Part shown: positions 15,676 to 22,313 of the stretch, piece after piece
Numbering within the stretch: position 1 is the first letter of the stretch
Layout: every line of letters starts with the position of its first letter
Source: Treponema sp.
GTDB lineage: Bacteria > Spirochaetota > Spirochaetia > Treponematales > Breznakiellaceae
DNA length: 22,313 nt
Direction: 5' to 3'
Assembly: GCA_031290325.1 (NCBI GenBank)
Contig: JAITNU010000123.1
Location: 1 to 22,313, forward strand
Notes under the pieces: model-generated
Databases searched by the model: none
Told to the model about the DNA's origin: nothing
Seen by the model: only the letters and a program-made list of their open reading frames with translations
Made by a program: the position numbers and the translations under genes

Positions 15676-16427
15676 ACCGGTGACTCACTAAAGGAAATGC
15701 GGATAAAATCCCTGACCAGTTGATGGCCGGAAGCCGCCACCTCTGAGGAAGAACCCTCGGCGATGATGTAACCCTGATCAAGAAAGGCGATTTTATCGGC
15801 GATCCGAAACGCCGCAGGTATATCATGGGTAATCATCACACAGGTAATACCCAGTTCCCGGTTCACCCGGACCACCAGGTTATTGATAGTCTCGGATAAC
15901 ACCGGGTCCAGGCCCGTGGTGGGTTCATCAAAGAAAAGCACTTCCGGACGCATGATGAGGGAACGGGCAACCCCCACCCGCTTCCGCATCCCTCCGGACA
16001 ATTCATCAGGCCGTTTCGCTGCTATACCAGGCAGCTCTATCCAATCAAGCAGTTCCGCCACCTGTTTCTGTATCTCCCGCCGGTCGGTGATATGCAGCAC
16101 CTCCTGCAAGGGAAAGGCAAGGTTTTCACCAATAGTCATGGAGTCAAAAAGAGCGGCGTTCTGAAAAGAATACCCGAAACGCTTACGCATACTGATGAGG
16201 TCATTGGTTTTCAAGGCAGTCAACTCCGTATCCTTGAACCATACCTTCCCCTTGTCCGGGCTAATCATCCCCATGATGGTTTTAAAAAGCACACTTTTCC
16301 CTGTACCGCTTTGTCCGATAATGGCGCAGACCGATTTTTCCGGTATTTCGAGGCTTACATCCTTCAACACCGCGTTATTATTGAAAGATTTACTCAAATG
16401 AAGGGTTCTGATGATAGGGAGCATCAT
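15672..16427 (-). CDS. mlaF: ABC transporter ATPase of the Mla lipid transport system
   Basis: A 251-residue cytoplasmic ATPase that powers MlaE. It has Walker A GQSGTGKS (38-45), Q-loop SFQNAALFDS (about 87-96), signature LSGGM (143-147) followed by RKRVGVARSL, Walker B VLFFDEP with catalytic E168, D-loop GLDP and switch H201 (MITHD). The 'FQNAALFDSMTI' block and 'LSGGMRKRVGVAR' are typical of the MlaF/Mkl subgroup rather than of other ABC importers. The stop of mlaE abuts its ATG directly, and its own stop overlaps the mlaD start, so the three are translated as a tight unit. Confidence 0.95.
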   Translation of the reverse strand: MMLPIIRTLHLSKSFNNNAVLKDVSLEIPEKSVCAIIGQSGTGKSVLFKTIMGMISPDKGKVWFKDTELTALKTNDLISMRKRFGYSFQNAALFDSMTIGENLAFPLQEVLHITDRREIQKQVAELLDWIELPGIAAKRPDELSGGMRKRVGVARSLIMRPEVLFFDEPTTGLDPVLSETINNLVVRVNRELGITCVMITHDIPAAFRIADKIAFLDQGYIIAEGSSSEVAASGHQLVRDFIRISFSESPV

Positions 16428-17186
16428 CTAGATGAACCGCAGGATGATGGTTGTCAGGATATAATCCACCAGGATGATCGTCACTGAGGAAGCTACTACC
16501 GCTTTGGTGGCGCTATCTCCCACGCCTTTGGCACCCTGAACCGTGCGGAGGCCCTTAAAGCAGCAGATCGTCGCCACAATGACCCCCATAATCGCCGCCT
16601 TGATAAGGCCCATAAAAACATCCCGGGGACTCAGGAAATCAAACATATAACTAACATAACTGGCGGAATCAAGACTGAAAAGGGCGATTGCCACAACATA
16701 GGACCCCAGGACACCCATGATATTAGCCAGGAGGGTTAAGAGGGGAAAAACCAGGAACGAGGCGATCACCTTGGGCAGCACCAGGTAATGAACGGCACTG
16801 ATGGACATGGATTCCAGGGCGTCGATCTGTTCGGTAACCCGCATGGTCCCCAGTTCCGCGGCCATAGCAGAACCGTTCTTCGCGATTAACATGAGGGCCG
16901 TGATAATCGGGGCCAGTTCCCGTGACAAGGCGACGGCCATGGCCGCGCCGGTTCCTATCTCCACCTGGAAGGGCTGGAGGATAGAAGCCATTTGCAGGGC
17001 GAAGATCATCCCAATGCCTCCCCCGGATAACAAGATGATGAGGACCGAATTCACCCCCAACCGTTCTATTTCCGAGAGATATTGGGCAATGCGAAAGGGC
17101 CGTTTCAGGGAACAGCGCAGTATTTCCCCCAGAAATACAAAATAGTACCCTAACTCTTCAAGTTGTTTTAACGGCGATTGCATCAT
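16428..17186 (-). CDS. mlaE: MlaE-family ABC permease for phospholipids
   Basis: A 252-residue inner-membrane permease, the usual length for the family. About five hydrophobic segments follow an N-terminal amphipathic stretch. The family signature is clear: SRELAPIITALMLIAKNGSAM, then AAELGTMRVTEQIDALE (about 129-145). A GVGDSATKAVVASS block before the last helix is also diagnostic. MlaE dimerises with two MlaF subunits and docks the MCE ring. The ATG at 17186 follows AAGG at about 8 bases. It is the first gene of the operon, downstream of a tRNA-Asp terminator. A separate promoter was not identified in the 58 bases between them. Confidence 0.95.
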   Translation of the reverse strand: MMQSPLKQLEELGYYFVFLGEILRCSLKRPFRIAQYLSEIERLGVNSVLIILLSGGGIGMIFALQMASILQPFQVEIGTGAAMAVALSRELAPIITALMLIAKNGSAMAAELGTMRVTEQIDALESMSISAVHYLVLPKVIASFLVFPLLTLLANIMGVLGSYVVAIALFSLDSASYVSYMFDFLSPRDVFMGLIKAAIMGVIVATICCFKGLRTVQGAKGVGDSATKAVVASSVTIILVDYILTTIILRFI

Positions 17187-17244
17187 AATCCGGCCTTATG
17201 TTACTCTGAGGGAATCATCATTACTAGTATCCAGTTCAGGGGAC

Positions 17245-17274
17245 AACAAAAAAGCCTGTTGAAAAACAGGCTTT
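17245..17274 (-). terminator. Intrinsic terminator of the tRNA-Asp gene
   Basis: On the minus strand AAAGCCTGT (17266-17274) pairs perfectly with ACAGGCTTT (17251-17259) around a 6-base loop, followed by a T-rich stretch (TTTGTTG). It lies 6 bases beyond the mature tRNA 3' end and separates the tRNA from the mla operon. Confidence 0.85.
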
Positions 17275-17280
17275 AAACAA

Positions 17281-17354
17281 CGGGAGCGACGGGGATTGAA
17301 CCCGCGATCTCCGGCTTGACAGGCCGGCGCGATAACCAGCTTCGCTACACCCCC
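17281..17354 (-). tRNA. tRNA-Asp (anticodon GTC)
   Basis: A full 74-base cloverleaf on the minus strand. The acceptor 5' strand GGGGGTG (17354-17348) pairs with CGCTCCC, with two G-T wobbles and discriminator G (17281). The anticodon arm is CCGGC-CTGTCAA-GCCGG, with anticodon GTC. The T arm is GCGGG-TTCAATC-CCCGT. CCA is not encoded (TTG follows), so it must be added by CCA nucleotidyltransferase. G as discriminator base agrees with aspartate identity. Confidence 0.95.
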
Positions 17355-17366
17355 TCGATTTTTATA

Positions 17367-17395
17367 AATATACTAAAAAAAAGGGAAGGGGTCAA
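17367..17395 (-). promoter_or_regulatory. Strong sigma-70-type promoter of tRNA-Asp
   Basis: TTGACC (17390-17395) and TATATT (17367-17372) on the minus strand are separated by exactly 17 bases. Each matches 5 of 6 consensus bases. The -10 box ends 12 bases before the mature tRNA 5' end, leaving a leader of a few bases for RNase P to remove. Confidence 0.75.
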
Positions 17396-17433
17396 GGGAT
17401 TTATCAAATTTTTCGTAATTCTTCTCTGCCTCA

Positions 17434-19071
17434 TCAATCCCCGGAGCGGACAACCCGGAAGCCAACATGCGTACCCCGGCGAGACGGGGCAAGGTAGTCC
17501 TGGAAGGCTGAACGCAGGTCCTGGGCATGGCTGTTCCAGCCCCCGCCGCGGTATATCCTGCCAGTACCCATGGACGCGCCGGCGGGATCGATCTGGTTTG
17601 CGGTGGTATACGTCCCTATCCAGTCCCAGCACCATTCATGGACATTTCCATGCATATCGTAGAGGCCCCAGGGATTCGGGGCAAAACTCCCCACCGCCGT
17701 GGTGGTTTGCCGGAAGCCTCCCCTGGAGTTGGCAGTATAGGGGAAATTCCCATTGAAATTTGCCTGATCCGAGGTGATAGCACTCCCCGCACTAAAGGGG
17801 GTGATAGTCCCCGCACGGCAGGCATACTCCCATTCAGCCGCAGTGGGAAGCCGGTAGCCTGTTGCGCTCCGATTCCAGGTTACCAGCCATTTGCTAGTAT
17901 CCAGATTGCTCGTATTGTTCAAATCAATACGGGTCTTGTCGATAGTATAGGCCGGAGTCAGGCCCTCACGTTCACTTCGTTTGTTGCAGTATTCAATCGC
18001 GTCATACCAGGTGATATTCTCTACCGGAAGCTGGTCACCTTTAAAGCCGCTGGGATTCCTCCCCATCAGGGCCGTATATTCCCCCTGGCTTACCTCATAC
18101 TTCGTTATATAGAAACCGCTCACCCTAACCTCGTGCCGGACTTCGCTGGAATAGCGGTCAGCTTCCGATGGGGGGCTTCCCATTATGAAGGATCCCCCCT
18201 GAACCCGCACCAGATCATTCGACGGGATACGCGGCCCCGCCGGTTTCTCCATTTTTTCTATTTTTTCTATTTTTTCTATTTTTTCTATAGCAAAGGGATT
18301 CAGGGAATAGTACTTTTCACTGATAATGCTTCCCTGAGGGAAGGGGCGCTGCTTTCCACCGGTGAGTCTGAGGGTCTCCTGGCTGACATCCGCCACGACC
18401 AGGGGTAAGATTTCAGAACTATCCATATATTTGAGGAATGCTTCGGCAAAAGGACTGTTCCGTTTTCCCCGTTCCCCATCGGCAGCCACTGCTCCGGCGG
18501 AGGTGGAAAACAGAATGAACAGGTCCTGGGGCACATACTCCACGGTCGAAAGCCCCCGGGAAAGGCCCCGGTTCCCTCCGGTGGTATTCCTGAAGGGGTT
18601 ATTCCGGCACGCATCCAGGATCACCAGATTCAGTTTATTCCTGGCCGTTCGTTCAAAGGACTCAATAAGCCGGTTCAGTGGATAAGAGCCATACTGGATC
18701 GCCACATCATCTTCCGCGTCTATGTCCACAGGCAGCAGGTAATTCTCCCCTTCGATCTGGACCCCATGCCCGGCATACCAGAAAAACCCCTCATTATCCG
18801 GGTGGGAAGCAAGCTGCCGTACATAGTCGTTAATCACCCTGCCCATCTCAACATTCCCCACATTCAACTTGAGTTTCACCTGAAATCCCAGTTGCCTGAG
18901 TTTAGCGGCCACATCAGCGGCATCATTCGCAGGATTAACCAGGGATTCGACATACTGGTAATCGCTGTTCCCGAGAACCAGGGCAAAGCGGCGGTCCGGA
19001 TCCACGGCAAAGAGCAGGGGGGTAATAAAAAATAGGGCCACAAGGCGAGCTAAAACACAACAAGGGTTCAT
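17434..19071 (-). CDS. Exported caspase-like (C14) protease fused to a formylglycine-enzyme-like (SUMF1/FGE) domain
   Basis: A 545-residue protein. A signal peptide (1-22, cut after LLFA) is followed by a caspase-fold domain (about 27-255). It has the dyad expected of active C14 peptidases: H102 in FFWYAGHG and C155 in ILDACRNNPF. A linker of IEK repeats (262-276) leads to an FGE/SUMF1-type domain (about 287-543) with VQGGSFIMGSP, GYRLPTAAEWEYACRAG, NPWGLYDMHGNVHEW and GFRVVRS. The C-terminal cysteine pair used by true formylglycine enzymes is missing (RGGGWNSHAQDL has none), so this domain is probably not a sulfatase activator but may bind a ligand or target. Orthocaspases usually cut after Arg/Lys. 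The ATG follows AGAGGTG at 6 bases, and a promoter lies just upstream. Substrate and role are unknown. Confidence 0.87.
   Translation of the reverse strand: MNPCCVLARLVALFFITPLLFAVDPDRRFALVLGNSDYQYVESLVNPANDAADVAAKLRQLGFQVKLKLNVGNVEMGRVINDYVRQLASHPDNEGFFWYAGHGVQIEGENYLLPVDIDAEDDVAIQYGSYPLNRLIESFERTARNKLNLVILDACRNNPFRNTTGGNRGLSRGLSTVEYVPQDLFILFSTSAGAVAADGERGKRNSPFAEAFLKYMDSSEILPLVVADVSQETLRLTGGKQRPFPQGSIISEKYYSLNPFAIEKIEKIEKIEKMEKPAGPRIPSNDLVRVQGGSFIMGSPPSEADRYSSEVRHEVRVSGFYITKYEVSQGEYTALMGRNPSGFKGDQLPVENITWYDAIEYCNKRSEREGLTPAYTIDKTRIDLNNTSNLDTSKWLVTWNRSATGYRLPTAAEWEYACRAGTITPFSAGSAITSDQANFNGNFPYTANSRGGFRQTTTAVGSFAPNPWGLYDMHGNVHEWCWDWIGTYTTANQIDPAGASMGTGRIYRGGGWNSHAQDLRSAFQDYLAPSRRGTHVGFRVVRSGD
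18252..18287 (-). repeat. Four perfect 9-base repeats coding the IEK linker
   Basis: TTTTTTCTA is repeated four times without a mismatch on the plus strand (18252-18287). On the coding strand each copy gives Ile-Glu-Lys, followed by a variant MEK. The tract joins the caspase and FGE-like domains. Slippage would add or remove whole tripeptides, changing linker length and not frame. Confidence 0.92.
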
Positions 19072-19097
19072 AAAACACCTCTTTTAGGGACTGAATT

Positions 19098-19125
19098 ATT
19101 ATAGATTTTGCCGAAAAACGTTCAA
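19098..19125 (-). promoter_or_regulatory. Promoter of the caspase/FGE-like gene
   Basis: On the minus strand TTGAAC (19120-19125) lies 16 bases from a perfect TATAAT (19098-19103). Transcription would start near 19091, giving a leader of about 20 bases with the ribosome site AGAGGTG. Confidence 0.6.
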
Positions 19126-19154
19126 GATTGCAAGTGTTTTTTTCCCTTATCCGC

Positions 19155-19185
19155 GAACCTTCACTCCTAGTTAGAGTGAAGGTTC
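19155..19185. repeat. Perfect 12-bp inverted repeat with 7-base loop
   Basis: GAACCTTCACTC (19155-19166) and GAGTGAAGGTTC (19174-19185) are exact inverted repeats around CTAGTTA, in the divergent region between the caspase-like and chemotaxis genes. No T-run follows on either strand, so it is not an ordinary terminator. It may be an operator, an RNA hairpin or the remnant of a small mobile repeat. Confidence 0.8.
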
Positions 19186-19308
19186 ACTATTTAAAAGTAG
19201 CCCTCTGAAAGTTCCGGCTGGTGAATATGTAGGGTCCTCTTGATTTCTTTCTTCGTGGAGGGGTATAGTTTTCTTTACTTAGTTAAATTCATGGATATCT
19301 AGGGAATT

Positions 19309-19317
19309 TGATATAAT
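19309..19317 (+). promoter_or_regulatory. Extended -10 promoter of the chemotaxis receptor gene
   Basis: TGATATAAT contains a perfect TATAAT (19312-19317) with the TG of an extended -10 element one base upstream. No good -35 is seen, as is common for extended -10 promoters. Transcription would start about 12 bases before the ATG, so the leader is very short. Confidence 0.5.
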
Positions 19318-19335
19318 TTTGGTTGGTGGTACGGT

Positions 19336-21537
19336 ATGAGTATTCGTAGTAAGATTTTTATACTGGTTTCAGTAGTATCGGTAACCGCTATTATTGGGTT
19401 TGGTATATTTATGTACAATGCTTCAGTCATGCAGCGGATGTCCTATGAGCTGACCGAAAGCCTGAATAATGCCATGGTAGTGGTCGATTTTGCGAATTTC
19501 AATAAGTATTTGGATACCATTCAGGCGAGTTCCGGGATAAGCCAGGATCTGGGGGAAACCTTCTATGTGCTTCGTGATAAGCTGCCCCGAGAGGAACTCC
19601 AGAACACTATGACCACCGTCTACCATGGTGCGTTTTCCCGGGAATCCGAACTTCTGGGAGGAGGCGCTTTTTACGAACCTCATATCTTTTATTCTGATGA
19701 GTATGATTTTCACTTTTTTGCCAGTAAGGTCTTGAGTGCTGGGAGTGTACCCACTCAAGGGGAAATCCAGTGGGCAGGAGATGAATGGCAGTGGGATGTG
19801 GATACTTACAATGAAGGCTGGTATCTGAGCGCCCTTCCCAAGGGCTGGGACCGGAAGCGGATGCGGGAGGAGCGGTACTATTGGAGTGATTTATACATTG
19901 ATACCTCGGTGAATGTGCTCATGGTTTCCGTCTGTCATCCTATGTACAATGAGGAAAAACATATTGTAGGGGTGAGTACCGTAGACGTATCTCTTACAAC
20001 ATTACAAAACATGGTGAATGCTTTTGCCTTGCCAACCCCTTCGACCAAGATAGCCGGGTTTTCAACGGTTAATAAAGCAACCTTTGCCTCCAGCGGGGAC
20101 ACTCAGGTTGGCATATTCCCCTATCCAGAGGAAAGCTGGATGCAGGAACTGGAAGGGCTTAATCCTGGAGATACCATTACCAACAAAACAATAGGGATAG
20201 ACGGAAAGCCTTACAGCTTGTATGCCGCAGTGCATGATTCCGGTATTGGCCTTGCCATGATTATTCCCGACGCGGAAAAATATCAGGCCATAGACACCCT
20301 GGAAACCAGTAATCGTATAACGGTTATCCTTGTCTACATTGCTATGGTGGTGGTGATTATCCTCGTCCTCATCGTGTGTTCATCCCTCACGGCGGCAATA
20401 AAAAAAATCGTAACCGAGGCAAATGCGGTGGCAACCATGCGTTTTGATATAAACATCGCAACGGATCGGAAAGATGAAATCGGCGATATGCAACGGGCAC
20501 TCTCTACCATCCGGGATAATTTACAAAAGAAGATGACTGATATCAATAACGAAGAGATCCATAAACAAATGGACATCAGTAAGAACCTGCATCAGGTTAT
20601 TAAACAATCTTCAGATGGACTTAACGTTATTAACCGCAATATGGATTCGGTAGAGCAAAAGACCGACCTGCAGATGGATTCGGTGCTGCAAACCTCGGCG
20701 TCGGTGGAAGCCATCGTCAAACATATCAATTCCCTGGAAAACGCGGTTACGACCCAGGTCCAGCATCTTTCCAGGTCATCAGCATCAATAAAACAACTGG
20801 TTCAGGATATTGATGCGGTTCGTACTATCCTGAAACGGGTACATCAAACCACGGGCAATCTCGGCAAGGCATCGGAGACTGGACGGAAAATGCTGCTCCA
20901 TCTTACAGAAGACCTCGCACACATCGCGGAACAATCGGCCTTTCTTGAGGAAACGAACACGACCCTGGTAAATATCGCCGCCCAGACGAATATTCTCGCT
21001 ATGAACGCAGCCATAGAAGCGGCCCGGGCAGGAGATTTGGGGAAAGGTTTTGGGGTGGTGGCCGGGGAAGTGCGGAAACTTGCAGAATCATCGGATAAAG
21101 AGTCCGCCTCTATCTCGAATGAGATTAAAAAGATGCAGAGTGGTATTGCGAAGATCCGAGATGTATCGGCCCAAACGGTCAATACCATGAATAATATGTT
21201 TACCGAAGTAACAGATATGCAAGTTTCGTTTGATACGGTAAATGGCGCAGTGGAAGCACAAGCGACAAACGGCGACAGGATACTGGAAGCCTTAACCATG
21301 CTGCAAAAAACGACAGAACAAGTACACACTGGTTCCGCTGAGATACAAAAACAAAGTGATCTGATCTATCAAATCGTTGAAAACCTGAAGGGCCTTTCCA
21401 AGGAAGTCAATAAAAGTATCCTTGATGTGCAAGAGGCAAGTAAAGGGATTGTCAAGTCCCTTGAGATTGCCCAGAAAATAGCCGAGGGACCCATGAGTTC
21501 ACCGAATTATCTTCATCAGCCACCGTCTATACGATAG
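19336..21537 (+). CDS. Methyl-accepting chemotaxis protein with periplasmic dCache-like sensor
   Basis: A 733-residue chemoreceptor. TM1 is about 6-26; the periplasmic sensor is about 30-325 and looks like dCache, with GWYLSALPKGW (161-171), a YYWSDLYID block (181-189) and GVSTVDVSL (212-220) in family positions. TM2 is about 328-349; a HAMP-like linker (350-402) ends in DEIGDMQRALSTIRDNL. The signalling domain has the conserved hairpin tip (about 550-575: AAQTNILAMNAAIEAARAG, GFGVVAGEVRKLAESS). It would sense an unknown small molecule and control CheA. No C-terminal CheR-binding pentapeptide is seen; the end is HQPPSIR. The ATG has only a weak GGTGG ribosome site. It is a single gene, divergent from the caspase-like gene. 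Confidence 0.93.
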   Translation: MSIRSKIFILVSVVSVTAIIGFGIFMYNASVMQRMSYELTESLNNAMVVVDFANFNKYLDTIQASSGISQDLGETFYVLRDKLPREELQNTMTTVYHGAFSRESELLGGGAFYEPHIFYSDEYDFHFFASKVLSAGSVPTQGEIQWAGDEWQWDVDTYNEGWYLSALPKGWDRKRMREERYYWSDLYIDTSVNVLMVSVCHPMYNEEKHIVGVSTVDVSLTTLQNMVNAFALPTPSTKIAGFSTVNKATFASSGDTQVGIFPYPEESWMQELEGLNPGDTITNKTIGIDGKPYSLYAAVHDSGIGLAMIIPDAEKYQAIDTLETSNRITVILVYIAMVVVIILVLIVCSSLTAAIKKIVTEANAVATMRFDINIATDRKDEIGDMQRALSTIRDNLQKKMTDINNEEIHKQMDISKNLHQVIKQSSDGLNVINRNMDSVEQKTDLQMDSVLQTSASVEAIVKHINSLENAVTTQVQHLSRSSASIKQLVQDIDAVRTILKRVHQTTGNLGKASETGRKMLLHLTEDLAHIAEQSAFLEETNTTLVNIAAQTNILAMNAAIEAARAGDLGKGFGVVAGEVRKLAESSDKESASISNEIKKMQSGIAKIRDVSAQTVNTMNNMFTEVTDMQVSFDTVNGAVEAQATNGDRILEALTMLQKTTEQVHTGSAEIQKQSDLIYQIVENLKGLSKEVNKSILDVQEASKGIVKSLEIAQKIAEGPMSSPNYLHQPPSIR

Positions 21538-21618
21538 CCTTTCAATATTTGGATTATTAGCCCTTTACAGTCTGAATTGCCACTACCCTGGGGGAAGGTT
21601 TTGGTGTATACTTAAGCC

Positions 21619-22313
21619 ATGAGAAAGTTCAATATCACCGGGCCTTGTACCGGTACCAAGCACTACATGGCCGATATAAGTGGCAAAATCGCCACAATAA
21701 AGGCGCTGATCGATGATAGAGAGTACTTCACTATCAACCGGGCGCGGCAGTATGGGAAAACCACCACGATCAACGAACTGCGCCTGCGCCTTGCTGACGA
21801 ATACCTTTGTCTGTGGATCAGTTTTGAGGGACTGGGGGACGTCCCCTTTGCCTCGGATAAAGCCTTTTGTGCGACTTTTATGAGAATGATCCAGTCCGCC
21901 CTTCGTTTTACGGTGGTCAAGGATGACAAGGACTACATCGCAAACTGGGTGAATCCGGAGGTGGTTGGTTTCGAGGAACTGGACGCCCACATCACCCGAA
22001 TGTGCGAGGGATATAAGATACTCCTCATGATCGATGAAGTAGACCGTACCAGCAGCAACCGGGTCTTCCTCCACTTCATCGGGATGCTGCGGGATAAATA
22101 CATTCAGAGCGGTATGGCCTTGGGGTACACGTTCCACAGTGTGATCCTTGTCGGGGTCTACGACATCAGGAACCTCAAACTCAAACTGATAAAGGAAGGC
22201 GACTATACCCCGGCGGCAAACGAAGGGAAGCTGTACAACTCCCCCTGGAACATTGCTGCGCCGTTCACGGTGGATATGTCCTTCAATCCAGCAGAGATTG
22301 CCACTATGCTCAG
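21619..22313 (+). CDS. AAA-type ATPase of the 'PRQYGKT' family, 3' end outside the window
   Basis: The first 231 codons of a gene that continues past the right edge. The product starts MRKFNITGPC and has KHYMADISGKI (14-24), a degenerate P-loop NRARQYGKTTT (40-50, lysine 47) and Walker B ILLMIDEVD (134-142, D139/E140). This matches a family of AAA-like ATPases, often multicopy in gut anaerobes and treponemes, in which an N-terminal 'yfvDks..i' region precedes a 'Rp.qyGKT' loop; some members carry a C-terminal PD-(D/E)XK nuclease, which cannot be seen here. Function is unknown. The ATG is the first start after an in-frame TAA at 21613, and only a weak TAAG precedes it. It is 81 bases after the chemotaxis gene. 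Confidence 0.8.
   Translation, partial: MRKFNITGPCTGTKHYMADISGKIATIKALIDDREYFTINRARQYGKTTTINELRLRLADEYLCLWISFEGLGDVPFASDKAFCATFMRMIQSALRFTVVKDDKDYIANWVNPEVVGFEELDAHITRMCEGYKILLMIDEVDRTSSNRVFLHFIGMLRDKYIQSGMALGYTFHSVILVGVYDIRNLKLKLIKEGDYTPAANEGKLYNSPWNIAAPFTVDMSFNPAEIATML

Noticed and set aside
17434..18212. True formylglycine-generating enzyme (sulfatase activator)
   Set aside because: The C-terminal cysteine pair is absent, a caspase domain is fused, and no sulfatase gene lies nearby.
21583..22137. Minus-strand ORF (184 codons) near the right edge
   Set aside because: The plus strand here encodes an AAA ATPase with P-loop and Walker B that is open to the window end, so the minus frame is a shadow.

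Overview
The window looks like chromosomal DNA from a spirochaete, most likely a Treponema of the termite-gut type. That placement is an inference from gene content: a P83/100-family antigen, a long spirochaete-type unknown protein, a large GH13 protein behind malQ, and a moderate-GC diderm with an Mla lipid-transport system. No rRNA, phage, plasmid or CRISPR is visible. The only mobile DNA is a possible transposase fragment at the left edge.

Left part (1-8627, all on the minus strand, read right to left): corA (Mg2+ channel), then malQ (GH77) overlapping by one base a 1230-residue GH13 protein, then an unknown protein of about 505 residues that may start at CTG. malQ and the GH13 gene form an alpha-glucan operon. 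Next to corA lies a stretch of sequence resembling dispersed 'GCGGATT/CACGGATT' repeats.

Middle (8628-12260, plus strand): a dyad-rich leader with a possible 51-codon ORF, then two exported proteins: a beta-propeller/HEAT-repeat protein (best start TTG at 8941) and a P83/100-family protein with a coiled coil and 24-base tandem repeats. They converge on the nifS-nifU Fe-S assembly operon (12278-14083, minus). A hairpin holds the stop codons of both converging genes. nifS has a recognisable promoter whose -10 box sits in overlapping perfect palindromes, which suggests a repressor.

Right part: mlaE-mlaF-mlaD (17186 to 14242, minus) encode a phospholipid transporter. MlaD is unusual: TM helix, MCE domain, long helical region and a C-terminal stretch that reads like an outer-membrane beta-barrel, so one protein could span the envelope. 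This is the strongest candidate for something new. A tRNA-Asp gene with its own promoter and terminator precedes the operon. Next is an exported caspase-like/formylglycine-enzyme-like fusion whose linker is coded by a 9-base microsatellite, then a divergent methyl-accepting chemotaxis protein, and at the right edge the start of an AAA-type ATPase that runs out of the window.

Several starts appear non-standard (CTG, TTG, possibly ATT), each judged from Shine-Dalgarno spacing. All family assignments come from reading motifs, without database searches.
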